Origin: Chromera velia
Lineage: Eukaryota; Sar; Chromeraceae
DNA length: 40,000 nucleotides
Reading direction: 5' to 3'
Assembly: GCA_018398765.1 (NCBI GenBank)
Contig: JAHBMJ010000244.1
Span: 1-40,000 of the forward strand
Shown here: piece after piece, positions 1 through 13,200 of the stretch
Layout: each line of letters opens with the position of its first letter
How positions within the stretch are numbered: the stretch's first letter is position 1
Position numbers and translations under genes: made by a program
Notes under the pieces: generated by a model
What the model saw: only the letters and a program-made list of their open reading frames with translations
Database searches by the model: none
Told to the model about the DNA's origin: nothing

Positions 1-37
<37 letters not shown>

Positions 38-186
38 TACACGCACACACACACACATGCACACACACACATGCACACACACACACACACTCACATGCAC
101 ATACACACACACACACACACACACAAACACACACATGCACACACACACACACACATATACACACACAAACACACACATGCACACAT

Positions 187-223
<37 letters not shown>

Positions 224-225
224 GA
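1..225. repeat. (CA)n microsatellite in gene A intron
   Basis: Almost pure CA dinucleotide with scattered ATGC and ATAC interruptions. Long open frames across it encode only His-Thr or Cys-Val repeats and are artefacts. The 226-428 segment that follows is unique intron ending in the acceptor TGCTGCAG at 421-428. Confidence 0.95.
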
Positions 226-428
226 CACGTTGGGATCGTGGCAAAGACAGGAAAAACGGTGTCGTCGTTGGATCACTGGCAGTTCCCGAATCGGGCCAGT
301 GAGCCTGGGTCCATTTCACAAGCTGCCAATGAATCTCTCATCTGTTGTCTGTCCCCTCATAGAAGCTTGCAGCTATTTGATGGTTTCCGTTTTTTGTGTG
401 TGTTTTTCTCTCCTCATCGGTGCTGCAG

Positions 429-3400
429 GTAGATGAGGCCGACATCTGGCTGACTTCTTCTCAAAGACTCGACGGAACAGCGAGAAGCCTCCAGCAGCTG
501 CCGCTCCAGGTGGCCCTCAGTCTGAGTGAGGAGAGCGCTTCAGACCGCAGCTTCCCTTCGGACTCTTATGACACACGGCAGGTGCGTGGCACTAATTCAA
601 TATTTCTTTCTGCTCTAAACTTCGTCAGGCACCATGAAAACAGACACACACGGAGACCATACTGTGCTTCTTTGACGAATTCCCTTCCGTCATTCACCCC
701 GACTTGCTAAAGCTCGTGAGGGGCTTCGATCGTGACCGTGCATGGTTGCTGAGACGGCGTCAATCCTTTTTCATTTTGCATGAAAAAAAACAAAAGAGCT
801 AGTTGCATGGGACACTTCCCAAATTCCCACCTTCCATGCGAGGCCTTTTCTTTTTATGGTCTTGCCGTTCTGTTATTTCGCGTCGGGTCTTTCCTTAGAC
901 CCATGGTTCCTTCCTTTCCTTCCTTTCTTTCTTCCTTTCCTCTCTTCATTCCTTCCTCCCTTCCTTCCATCCTTCCTTCGTTCTTTTCTTTCTTCTTTAC
1001 TTCCTGTCTGCCTGCCTTCCTTCCTTCATTCCCCCCTTGCAGGTAGAACAAGCTCGGAAAGCACAGCTGAGTACCGCCAAGCTCGGACCTGACGGCCGTC
1101 TGATGCTCAGATATTTTACCGACAGCAACAGACTGCTGACGCTGAGGGGCCGCAATCTCGGCCCGGACGTACGGATGCTGGCAGTCCCCTTGGGGGACGA
1201 CGGGCGCAGTGCCGCCATTTTGCAGGAAGGGAAAGCCAATTTCCTCTATGCCATCTGTCAGGAAGTGCTTGAGGCAAAGAGGATAGGGCTTCTCAAGACT
1301 GCGGATCATTCGCTGCAAGAGAGACTTCAAACAAAGGTTGCACTGACAAAGCGCGACGAGAAGCACAACCTCTCGATGGAAATGATGCGAGAAGGTGATC
1401 CCGCAACCGAACACGTCGACGTCGCATGGAAAGCGAAGCTTGACGCTTGGGCAAGACGAGTGGAAATAGGTTCGGATGAGATCTCTTCGAGGAGGATAAA
1501 ATTCAACCTGAGAAGACTTCTCAAAGTTCCCGGTCGGTCTTCAGCAAGTTTCACTGATGTTTCATGTTCGCTGAATCAGTCTTCTTCTTCTTTCATCTTT
1601 ACCTCTTATGGGTGACTATGTAGGGGAAAGGGGAGTCAGAGTTTCCAGTCGATCGATCATGCTTTCTTCCTTTCTCTTCTATCTCCCTTTTCTCACAAAA
1701 GCAGTCACTTACTGTCCCTCCTTGTACGTCTCACATTTATGTACCCGGTCTTTGTTTCTGCATTCACGTCGCTGCAGGAGAATATACGATTTGCATCCAC
1801 GGGACATCGTATTCTAAGGTGATTCACTCAACAACAGCCGCAGTCTGCGAGCCGTTCGTTGATACCAGCCTGACCACGGACGTCGTCGCTTTCTTATCTA
1901 ACGGAGCAAATCAACACCTTGAGCTGCGGGGCCTCGGCTTCTCCCTCCGAAACGGTGTGCGTTTGGTTCGTTCCACAGATATGGAAGAAGACAGGAAGAC
2001 CGGGGAAGAGATGGCCCACAAACATCTGAGGGTTCTAATCAACTCGAATGACGCTGAAAAGGAACCGCAAAAGTTTGAAGATGATGATGATGGTGCAAAA
2101 AAGAAGAAAAAAGAAGAAGAAGATGAAGGAGAGGACGAGGAGAGTGCTCGGAATCTTCGGACTGCCGAGGTTCCCGTCTCGTCCATCTGTGAGGATATGA
2201 CTTATGCACAGTTCACTTTAGACTGGCCCCGTCCGCTAGGCACCTACAGGGTAGAGTTCACTTCCTCTCTCGTTAGACAAAACGACACAGGGTGGAAGCC
2301 TGCGGGCAAACTGCAAGTCAGCTGATGGATGCCATATAGAGAGCTTGCGATGTGTTTGTACCTCTTTCATTCTTCTTGTGCTTGGGTGGTTCGTCGTTGA
2401 AGTCCACTTTTTTGGGCTAGATGCGTTTTCAAGCCGATTGGAAGTATAAGAGTCGACGCACGAACTTCTCCATCTCTCTGCCCTCCTTTACCTGGGGAAG
2501 GAAGTTGTATTTCAAGAGTCTTTGTAACTGCCTCAGGCTGCCTTCCTCCTCTCTTTTCTTGCTTTCCCCGTTTCTTGTTTTCATGTGATCTTGGATGTAC
2601 CTTGTTTGTTTGTTTTTTCTGCCTTCAGGTCGTGCACACACTCGTCCATCCAGAGGCTCATCTGATTTCCTGGACGCCTGTCGACAGCCACAGGGGGTAT
2701 AGGGTAGAGAGGAAGGAATCAGACGGAAGCCTTGTGCTCAAGTTGCACGCAGGGGATCCGAGAGAATCTAGAGCTCTCCTTCGACTGGAGGTCCAGGAGG
2801 GAAGTCAGGAGTTCCCCGAGACTTCAGAAGTCACAGTGTGGAGAGTGCCCTTAAATCCAGAAGACGATGAAAACGACAAAGCATCGCAAAGTGCAGAAAC
2901 CTGGGTGGGGAGGCAGCGAGGCAAACTCTCTCTCCTTCCTTCATGAACGTCATGTATTTCACATCTTTCGACTATGCTGAGTGCACATATGATTCTTCGT
3001 CACCCGCCCTCATTCTTTTTTTTGAAAGGTCCACCAGTTCTGGTTGTCATTCGGTAGCACGCACGCAAAGTTGGGTGGAGTGGTGGCTGGATGCAGAAAA
3101 CGGAGGTGCCTGCCATCCTTCGTTGTTTTCCGTTGACTCGATTGATGAGTTCGGTCCCTGCCCTTCACTCAGGCACCAAAACTGGATTCCCCAATACCTC
3201 TCGATTTAACTGTTTGTACAACCAGTGTAGTTCGCACACTTAACTTGTCTCCCCTGACACTTCTCATCTGCAGACTTGCAACGAGTTCCCAAAGGCGCCC
3301 AAAGAAGACACAACGCGACTACTATACAAATTTGCTCTAGGAGGTAGGTTGCTCTCTTTGTATGCCTGTCTGTCTTCATCAAGTATTTCTATTTGCCCGT

Positions 3401-4402
3401 CCTTGTATCCGCGAATTGAGTTGCGGGCGAATGAATTTCTTTTTCTGTGTGTTCCACAAAGGCAAAAGTCCCCATGGACTCTCGTCACATCGCCTTCTCC
3501 TCTTGTCAAAGAACCCCCCACACTTGTCACTGAAGTGTCCCCCACCTCTATCTATCCACACCCCATCTTATGCGGCCTCACCGCAGAACGTTGGTGCTTG
3601 CCATGCAAGATCAAAAGTGACTTGTGCTGCTTTCCTGTCTGTCTGCAGGTATGGCGATTGACTGCGCTATCCCGGATGCTCTCTGATCACGGATGCAGCA
3701 AGCGGAAGCTCCTGCCTTCTTCCTCCTCTGCTACCAGGACGGCGTGTCCAACTTTTGGCAGGTCAGTCAAGGCATGGAAGATTTCAATTTATGGTCCTTT
3801 TGTAACTCTGCTGAAATTAATGCTACCAGGAGCTTCTATTACCACGGTAGGTCTGTGTAAAAACTCTTTGATTCAATTGTATTCTGAAAACGGAAAAAGG
3901 GCAAAGAAAATAACATTTTGATCCCGAATTGCAAACCCAGACAGAGAGAGTGACAATGAAGGGACTGCTCTTCAAATCCATACCCGTGACTCAAATTCTT
4001 CTGTCTATACATTTTTCTCTTGAACAACTCGAAAATGCAGGAAGCCGGTACTGTATCTGTCGCACACGCGATTCTGTTCGATGTGTCTAGCACTGGAAAG
4101 AGTTCCCTGCCTGTCCAGTCAACGTTTTCAAATTTCAAACATTACAGGGTGGTTGTGGGACAGAGGAAGCTCCTTAGGGTTCTCTTGACCAACGTCGTCG
4201 GGCCTCCCTGTGTTTTCTTCGTCGATGCGATGTTCTCGGAGAGCTGCGCTAACTTTGGAGCGGGCGTGCTCAGTGAGGTCACTGACAGCGTCTGCAATCC
4301 CGCATCTGAGGAGACAGACAGTCACTCCAACGGCGGTCTCGGTGGACCTCTTGTCGGGGGATTCCCGGACAGATACAATCCGTTTCGGTTGGCAAAGACA
4401 GG
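429..4402 (+). CDS. Gene A, N-terminal beta-sandwich-like exons
   Basis: Seven exons carry short beta-strand-rich modules of roughly 90-120 residues. Recurrent phrases are typical of Ig-, IPT- or filamin-like extracellular repeats: LGTYRVEFTSSL near 2240-2280, VYRTCLRLG further on at 5187, and FFLLCYQDGVSNFWQ at 3717-3761. The junctions 581/1043, 1532/1778, 2316/2629, 2904/3274 and 3761/4041 keep phase. The join between 3343 and 3699 does not: the reading entering at 3649 meets a TGA at 3684, so either an alternative acceptor after 3698 is used or an exon is mis-placed. Residues encoded at about 2065-2150 form an acidic/lysine low-complexity loop. No signal peptide is visible because the 5' end is outside the window. 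Function of the modules is not identified. Confidence 0.65.
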
Positions 4403-4541
4403 GTGGGTCGGTTGACGTTTGATTCAGTGAGTAGTGCGGTATCGGTTGAGGGAGAGAGTGATGGGGGGGAGTGGAGGAAGGCAGAGACAGAGAGAGAGAG
4501 ACAGAGAGAGAGAGACAGAGAGAGGGGGGGGGGAGAGCCAG

Positions 4542-4580
<39 letters not shown>

Positions 4581-4645
4581 AAGAAAAAAAGAAAGAAAGA
4601 AAGAAAAAAAGAGAGAAAGAAAGAAAGAAAGAAAAAAAGACAGAA

Positions 4646-4688
<43 letters not shown>

Positions 4689-7222
4689 AAGAAAGAAAGA
4701 AAGAAAGACAGACAGACAGAAAGACAGAAAGACAGAAAGACAGAAAGAAAGAAAGAACGAAAGAAAGAACCAAAGAAAGGAAGGAAGGAAGGAAGGAACG
4801 AAGGAAGGTGGGTAGGAAAGAAGTTAGAAAAAAGAAGGAACAAAAGAGGAACGAAGGAAAACAAAGAAAGAACGAAAGAAAAAAGAAAGAAAGAAAGAAA
4901 GAACGAAAGAAAGAATGAGAGAATAGGCCATGGGTCATTTCCCACAGGATAGGTGCAAGAGAAACTGTGAGTGCTTCTTTAGCAGCCTGTGGTAATTGAA
5001 TTCGTGGGCAGTCGTGTGCAGAATAGCTCGTCACGCTTACCGATTGTCGCTGCTGGATTCACGTGCAGGGACAGACCGCTGCTTTGAAGTCTCCCAATCT
5101 TCTCTTGTCCTGCTTTCTCCCTGCTTGCCTTCTTCTGTGCAGATTTGTCGTGGAGTTTCGTCGGGCAGGCGTATACCGTACTTGCCTCCGTCTTGGCAAG
5201 GCGAAGGGTTTGATGGACCTGGGTGTTATGGAGGCAGTACTGCCCTCCGAGGTGGCATCTTCTGCCCAGGCAGTAGGTGCAATTGCAGATGGACTGGAGG
5301 TTGTCCGTACTGCATTGGAAAAGGAGGCAAAGAAGATGGAAGATCAGGAGAGAGCGCTGGACGCAGCAGATGCAGAAGCGCAAGAGGAAGTAGAGGAACA
5401 AAAAGATGAGTTTGAGATCTCTCTGCTGCAAGAAGCACAGAGAGAGGTGGAGAAAGAGGACGAGAAAGATGAAGCATCCGAAGAAACAAAAGACGAAGGA
5501 GGCGAAGTGGAGATGGGAGCTGAGGAGCAGGACCTCCTGGAGGAGGCTGAAGAGAGCCTTGACAGCGAGGTTCCGCCATCCTTCTCTCAGCTTATCAGAG
5601 ACGAAGCTCTCCATGCAGCAACGCAGATAGCAGCGGAAACAGGCGAAGTCCATGTGCACCATCCGTTCTCTCAGGGGCCTTCATTTCTAGAGGCATCTTC
5701 CCTTAAAAGAAAACTAGGTGTCCGGGACAACGGGCCCATCCGAGCTCCCCCTCCAACAAGGTCCCAGTCAGTAGCAGATCAGGACATTGATGACTGGACC
5801 TTCAACCACTGTCTGTCTGCTTCCGATAATGCCAGATTGTCGTGTGGGCGAGAGCAACCGGATTTTCAGATTAAGTGAATGACTCACGAGAAGACTTTCT
5901 ATGTGAAGGAGTTCAGCCACCACTGGCACTATTGTCAGGAACCACAGAGAGAGAACATTCGGGATGTTTTGCGCTATCTGCAAGATTTGCAGTGCAAATA
6001 GAACTTGGGGTACAGATCCAAAGAGGGCGGCGACCGGAAAAGGCGGATACTTGCAGTATTTCCTAACACTGCACACGATCCGAAAACCTTCCGATCGTCC
6101 CAGGTAGCATTGCAAAATGTGCCTGTAGAAGAGCGGTCGGTGCTTCTAGAGGAAGCAGAGGACGACAAAGGGGAGGAATTCAGTTCTTCTTCTTCTTCTC
6201 CGTCTTCGTCCTCAGATTCCAACCGCAAAGTGTCTTCGAGCAAAGAGAAACCCTCAGAAGACGAGCAAAGTACTGCTGCTTCCAGAAGAGAAGGACAGTG
6301 GGAGAGATCAAGAAGAGAGGCTCTACGAGGAGTGCGCGCTCTGGTGATTTCCAAATTCCAGAGAATGACACGCAAGTTGAGAAGTTGTAGAAAGGCACGG
6401 GAAGATTGGGAGAGCCTCACCCTGTTTCCTGCAGATCAAATCTTCTGCAGTCTCGGTGCTGCTGTCAGTTCTGTTCAGGGTCCTGCTGACGATGTCGTTC
6501 TTTTGTTCGGAGTTCACAGACAGTTGGATAATTTAGTCGATTCGGACCTCTAAAGTCAAATTCGAATCTCAGGAGCAGAAAATGTCATTCTGGCTCACCA
6601 CTTCCTTTCACTCCCCAACTCCCGCTCTGAAGGGCAAAACAGCAATCAGAGTCCCAAACAGGTGATTCGCTCCCCAGCACCCATTCCTGAGGGATTCCAG
6701 GTAAAGATAGGCCCTCAGCCTATCGCACCCACTCTGGCCACCCTCACTTCAAAAAAGCCACAACCGTCAGGGAATGTCAAAATCCGACCATCAAGCTCAC
6801 AACAAGCGACAGTCTCTCACACGGGACCGGACGGACGCCCGATGCAGATGGTGGACGCCTGGCTGAATACACAGGTCAACTCTATGGGGAGAGTAAAGAC
6901 GCAAGAGGGCCCTTCTCCCCCCGGCCCCTTCGGCCCCGACACAAGGGCCAAAAGTGTCGACAACATTCCCTTCCTCTATCCTGACCTCCTCGACTCAGAC
7001 AATCTGACTGTTCCGTTATCCGCCACGCCAGGGGAGGCAGGTGCAGATAATTCTTTTGATCTGCTACGGTCGGACAGTGTGGAGAATGATGTAGGCGATT
7101 TTGTCGAGCAGGATCTGGACGGTTTTGAGGAGAATGTGTGGGACAGGGACGATTCGTCTGAGGCCCCCAGTCCCTACCTGGACCTGCCCGAACTCGCATT
7201 TCTCGAAAAGGAAAAGGACCAT

Positions 7223-7253
<31 letters not shown>

Positions 7254-10200
7254 GATTGGAAGACAAATACATCCCCGCCAACGATCAACCTGAACAGCTC
7301 CCGCTCTCTTGGCTAACCGCACGCAATGCGAGCGTGACTGACAGGGTCCGATTCGGAGTCGTTCTGGATATGTCAAACAGGACGATCGTCATCAAGGGCA
7401 GGCGCACGGAACTTCAGGGAATCGATTTCCGGAATCCGGGAAGGGAGGTCCTCCGTCTGGTCTCACAGGCCAATGTGGAAATTCGACACTGCAGGTCCGT
7501 CCGTCTGTCTGTCTATCTGTCTATCTGTCTGTCATTGTTTGATTGTTTGTTCTGTTCTTTTGTCGTTGTTGTCTCTTTATGCCTTTTGTGTACATGAAGA
7601 AAAGGAGGGTTAAGAAAAAACACATAGTCTGTCCGTCTGTCTGTCTGTCTCGCTGTTCCGCTCCCTGTTTTGGTACTTGATCAACTCTTTCAGGTGGGAA
7701 AAGGCATTTGACGCAGGATGTCAGCAGCCCCCTTTTGTTTTCTTTCAGGAAAGGCTTTGCTCCTCAGGGATCCGATGGATCAATCTGTGCATGCAAAAAT
7801 GGATGGATGGATGGATGGATGGATGGATGGATTACGGGATGGCTGTCTAAATGCAAGCATGGATGGACAAAAGTTCTCCTTCTATGCATGTCTTCAAGTT
7901 TCCGGCATGGGCCTTTGTATCGATACTCTCTTTCCCATTTCTGCAGATTTGTGACTCAGCGTCCGTCCGCTGTGGTGAGATTTGTGCCTGAGAGACTGCG
8001 CCCTCGTGGCTGCGTGGCTGCCTTGCATGTGTTCGACTCTGTGGACTTCGTCTGGGCCTCCTCTTCCTTCAGGTGGGCATGGGGTGTGTGCATGCACGCG
8101 AGTCGGTATCTGCCTAGATGTGCGTTGATTCTCGTGCATTGCTTCAGGTTGAGGTAGAGGGGAAAAGGAAGAGGGGGGGGTGCAAGCAAGAAGGTGTCCG
8201 AGAATGAAGTCCCATTTATTTGTTCGGCTACTTCAAGAAGCAAACGTTGGAGAGAAAGGGAAGGGAAGACAGGGAGAGGGAAGAAAACTCGAAAGGACAA
8301 GAGCAAATTCGAACAGCGTGTAAGTGATTTGACTTCCTCTTTACATCTTCTACCGCATCTGTTTCTCTTCTTCTTCTTCTTCTTCAGGGGAGAAGAGCCA
8401 AGTCTGGTGACGATCAAGATCGACGGACCTTCATACGGGTGCCGACAGGTCTTTCACAACGTTGCCTTCAGATGCGGGTCTGCTTGGACAAGTTCGGAGA
8501 TGGGGGTGGAGGACGCCCAAGGGGCTCGGGTTGTGAGTGGTTCCCCTTCAGATGCTCTGGACAAAAGGGGGGGGCTGTTTCCAGAAACCTTCAAGAAACT
8601 CTCAGACCCCACAAGCTTCCAGTGCCCTGTTCAGGGAATTTCTGTGATGTACAATGACAGATGTCAAGGGTGTACTGTGCTTCTGAAGCGGTCGGCATTC
8701 TGGAATCTCCAGAGAGGCGGGTTTGAAATGCTCCACAAGGGAGACATGGAGGGAAGCTCGCTTCATGTCTCAGACAGTCTGTTCAGAGGAGCAACAGAAC
8801 TCCCAGCGCTGAGAGTGCGATTTGAGGCTCCGGTCCATTTGAGCCGTGTCGCAGTGGTGCGTTCTCTGTTTGCAGACAACCAAATGCTCAGAGACCTCCC
8901 TGAGACAAGAGAAGGAGCTGCAGTTCGAGTTATGTTCCACAAGATTGTCGAATCTACCCGTGTTGATTTGAGGGACTCGACTTTCATTCGGAACAGCGCG
9001 ACGGGGGCTGGGGGGGCCGTTGCTGTTTGGGCCCCTCGAGCTAGGTCCCCAGGTCGAATGGATGCGTCAATGACTGGGGGCATTGCGGCTGTTGGGCAAC
9101 AGGTCTGGAATCCGGAAAGAGCAGGAATAGCAAAGAAGGTGAAGAAAATGGTTGCAGCCGCAGGACCTTGTGGTCCAGAGGTGGAGGCAAGTGCTCATGA
9201 TCTTGCAAATGGGCGTAAATTCCTGTCCGCTCCTTTTGTGCGACGATCAAAAACTGCCGGGGGGTCTTCACGAGAGGACGACAGCGAGAGTCTAGATTCG
9301 CTCTTTGACTGGAGTTTTCTTAAGACTAGATCAAAAGTGAGGGGTAGCGGTGGAGACGGAAAAGAGGAACAAAGTCACTCAAGAGAGCTTTTTGATCTCA
9401 GTCAAGACACACACGGGGAAGAGCAAATGATTCCCCAACGAACTAAGACAGGATTTGTCTCTGATTCTCCACCAGAAGCCTGGGTGAAGGAAGCCCATGG
9501 CAAGTTGAAGAGACCCCCTTTGAGGCGGCATCTCTCTTTTGATCTACCATTTGGAGGGGCCGACGAGGGGGCGCTGGGTCGGATTGACCACTTTGTGTCC
9601 CTTTTGTGCAGCTCCTCCATGATGCTGTGTGTGAAGAACAGTACGATGGTGGAGAATTCAGCCGGATCCTGCAGTTTCCACAAAACTCTCAAGACAGTCG
9701 GGTCGAGAGTAGATGACCTAGTCGACCATCAAAAGGTCCCTCCTTTGAGAGGAGATGACGAACTGGAAGATCAGGGAGGGGCGTCCTCCTCCACAGTTCC
9801 GCAAAAACTAAAAGGGGCCGGGGGGGCATTGTGGGCCTCTGGGGCAACTGTGGTCCTCTCGGAGTCGAAGTTAGGGTCCAACTGCGCGAGGCTCTACGGG
9901 GGTGCAATGGCTCTTGCTGGACCACCAGCAGCATGCATTGTTGATCATTCGATGCTCGAGAACAACACATGTGACATGGCGGGCCTCGCATTTTTCTCGG
10001 AAGGCCCGACAGCGCTCTTCCTCCGTAACCAGACGACTGTGGGCCAGATGGACCCTCGACTTGGTGGGCGTGTGCCGATGTTGGACACAGGAAGGGGTGA
10101 GACAGTCCATGGAAGCGGGAAGGAGGGCAAAAGAATGTCCCTCTCTCTTGGAGGTCACCTCTTCTCCCTCTTGCGAAGGCCCCCAGAGTCGGTGCAGACT

Positions 10201-13200
10201 CTCCAACGAGCAGCACGCTTTGTGGAAGAGGAGTGGCTGAGGGGGCAGAGCATGACGACAAAGACAAAGGAGGACTCACCTGTGAAGCCACGCAGGCTTT
10301 TCGGGGACGTGCGCACGAGCGCGCAGTCTCTTCAACGAGTTGCGTTATCGGAAAACGCACTCATTTTTTGTCCGGCCTCCAGTGAGCTTGTGGTGGGGAC
10401 TGCTGACAGGGAACAAATTGGGTGTCATGCCTGCTCTGCCGGAAGCTACTCTCTGGAGGGTGTGCCCATATTACCAAACGTCTACATAGGGGAATGGTGG
10501 GTTTCTTCTTTTGACAGCTTTTCTTTGTTCCTCAGACCTGTGTCTGTACGCATTTGACTTTCATGAAACCTCTTGATCTTCTTCAAGGATAGTGACTAAC
10601 ATGTGAACATTCTTACAAAGATATATCTGTTTCGCGTTGCCACAAGTGTTGTATCATTCGTTTTTGTTGATCCACTGTCTTTACTTCTTTGCTGCTATGT
10701 TGACAGTCCAATTCTTGCCTCTGGAGCTTTATAATTGATTTGCCTTTTCTTTCTCTCCCGCTGCCATGCTGGTGTCTGGCCTTTTCTTTTTCTTTTTCTT
10801 TCTTGCAGTCTAGAATGTGCCGACGGTGCGCGTTGCTTCGAGCTTCCCGGCCTCGAAAGCCAACGGAACCTCCAGAAGGGAGTCGCGGGGGTCGAGCCCC
10901 TCATCGGCCTGCCTCGACACAGAGCGTACGCAAATGCCAACAGGTAGGAAGGATGATCAGCAAAGTGAGACAAGATGAAAGGGATGCAGCAGGGAAAACC
11001 GCAAGCCTGGAAGGTCTACCGGCATGCAGATGGTCATTGGTTGAGAGAGTCGCCCTCACTGGATCCTTTCTTTCCTTTCTTTCTGCACATGCAGACGTGG
11101 AAACTCCTGTGTGTTGACAGAGTCAAAGTGACCCGAGTCCTCAGAGAGCACTCATTTCTGTCCCATTTAGGTCGCGTCTTTCTGTGCAGACAGACTGAGA
11201 GACTTTTCCTTTATACTCGCCCGTTTCTTTCCCCCCGACTTGTGTTTCTATTCAGGTGGTGCAAGGCGCTCTCGCTGAAAGACGGCCAAGACAGAGGTGC
11301 TTCGGATCCTTCATTGGAATTGAAATCGGGGCTGCTTGACGTCAGTGAAGGAATGGGCAAGCAAAGCAGCAATTGGACAAGGATCGTTAATTTGATTCAT
11401 TTTCTCCTCTCAGTCTGCCCTCCTGTGTATGTGTCTGTTGCGGCTAAGTGAATATACTCTAACAGAAGAACCTGCAGGCAAGCTCTTACTCAAACGACAT
11501 CCCCCTTCAATCACCTTTAAATTTAGCGACGTATCAGTGAGAATGATTTCCAATGGTCTAGAGTCTGTTTCGAGAAGCTCCACGACAGCGCCACTGAACG
11601 CGCCGAAACCCTCATCAGCGATTCTCTTTTACTCATTTGTTTCTTACTCCTCCCTGCAGATCATTCAGTGGAATTTCTTGATGTGCCAAGCGTGCGCCTT
11701 CGGGTTCTGCAAGCTGGATGACGGGTGCAACCTCAGCATTGCATTTCTCAAGCAGCGTCACAAGAAGAGGATGAAAGATTTGGGTACCGCCATGAAAAGA
11801 AGGGGAAAGTCTCTCCTCTCGGGGCTCCAAAAGCGTTTCACAGCAACGCGAACATGGGAACAGACCACCTGAACCTTTCTGGAGGCTCGGGAGATGTACC
11901 CTTCACTCCTCGCTTCACTTCTTCCTTTGAAGAGGATTCAAGAACAGATGGTGTGGGAGTCCTTCTACAGGAATCTGACGGAGGCGGGCCCTTTGTCCCC
12001 TCTGTCGGGTCGTCGCCCACTTTCAAAGCTGAAGAATATGCAGACAGAGAGAAACTAGAGAACGGAGACGAGGGCAAAACGGCAAAGCAGGAGGAGGAAA
12101 TTTATTCGGACAATTGGAAGTTGATCCCTTGGGATTTCAGCTGCACAGGAAACAGGCAAGGTTAGTCAGTGAATGAATCAAGGGAGAACGAGAACCAGAC
12201 AAGTGAGTAGGAGAAGACATCAACCGAGTGGCCCCTTCTCTCTCCAGTTTCTCTCCTTCCCGGGTAGCAGCAGGAGCGGAGGGATATCTGAAAGACCCTG
12301 TGGCTCCCTCTTGATTTCTTTCGATTGCGTGTGTAGTTGGAGCTGCAGGGATTCTTTCAAAGAGATGCACCAGTTTTGCGTTACATCTCTTTAGGTGCAC
12401 CATTTCTTTCTGTGTTGCATCTGTTTGTGTTGCTGTGCATGCCTGCAGGAGTTCTGTGCGGAGAGTGCGAAGAGGGCACCTCTGCAGCTGTGTGGTCTCC
12501 TGAGTGTGTGGAGAACTCTTCGTGTAGACTTACGTTCCAGATCATCTTCTTTCTGGTCGGTGGGTTGGTCAGGGGCCCGGCTGCCTCTGATGTCATGATG
12601 AATGCTGCATAGATGGATGAGAGAAGGAATGGATGCAAAGATGAATCGATAGATCGATCGGTGGATAGACTTGTTGGAAGGTGGGTGGGAGGGTGTCTGG
12701 GGTTGGGGGGGCGGATATGAAGTCAGTAGCGCATGCGTTGGTGAGTTACAGCAAGCGAAAATAAGTCAGCGAGTGAGTGAATGAGTGAAGGAGTGAGGGA
12801 GGGAGGCAGCGACAGGCTGCAAGAGGAAGTAGATCAGTAGTGGAATTGGTGAATCAGCAAGTGAACGAGTCGGTATATAAGCAAGCACCTTGTGGGTGCA
12901 TTCCAGATACGCCTTCCTTCTGTCACCAAACGATGAACGCAAGCAAGACTTGAGCGGTCTTCTGCATGCATCCACCTTTTTCCTTCTTTTCTGTTTGTTG
13001 TATGCTCCTCGACTCGATGCATGCAGGTCTGCATCGTTCTTGCTGCCTTCATCCTGTTCCTCATCCGCGTATGGGATTACGGTTCGACGGGCATCTTCAA
13101 GACGTTCATTTTCTTTGTGCAGGTATATGGACAGGTTAGAAGGCAAGCAAGGGAGAAGATACGTCTAGCTGTGGTTCCTTTTGTCGTCACTCTTTCTGCT

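Noticed and set aside
57-436. Open frames over the CA repeat
   Set aside because: They encode only His-Thr or Cys-Val repeats and stay open because the repeat lacks stops.
854-1414. 186-codon minus-strand frame
   Set aside because: It is antisense to the TTCC tract and to a phase-consistent exon of gene A, with low-complexity Lys/Glu/Gly content.
4279-5034. Long frames on both strands over the purine tract
   Set aside because: Pure microsatellite translation (Arg-Glu-Lys or Phe-Leu-Ser).
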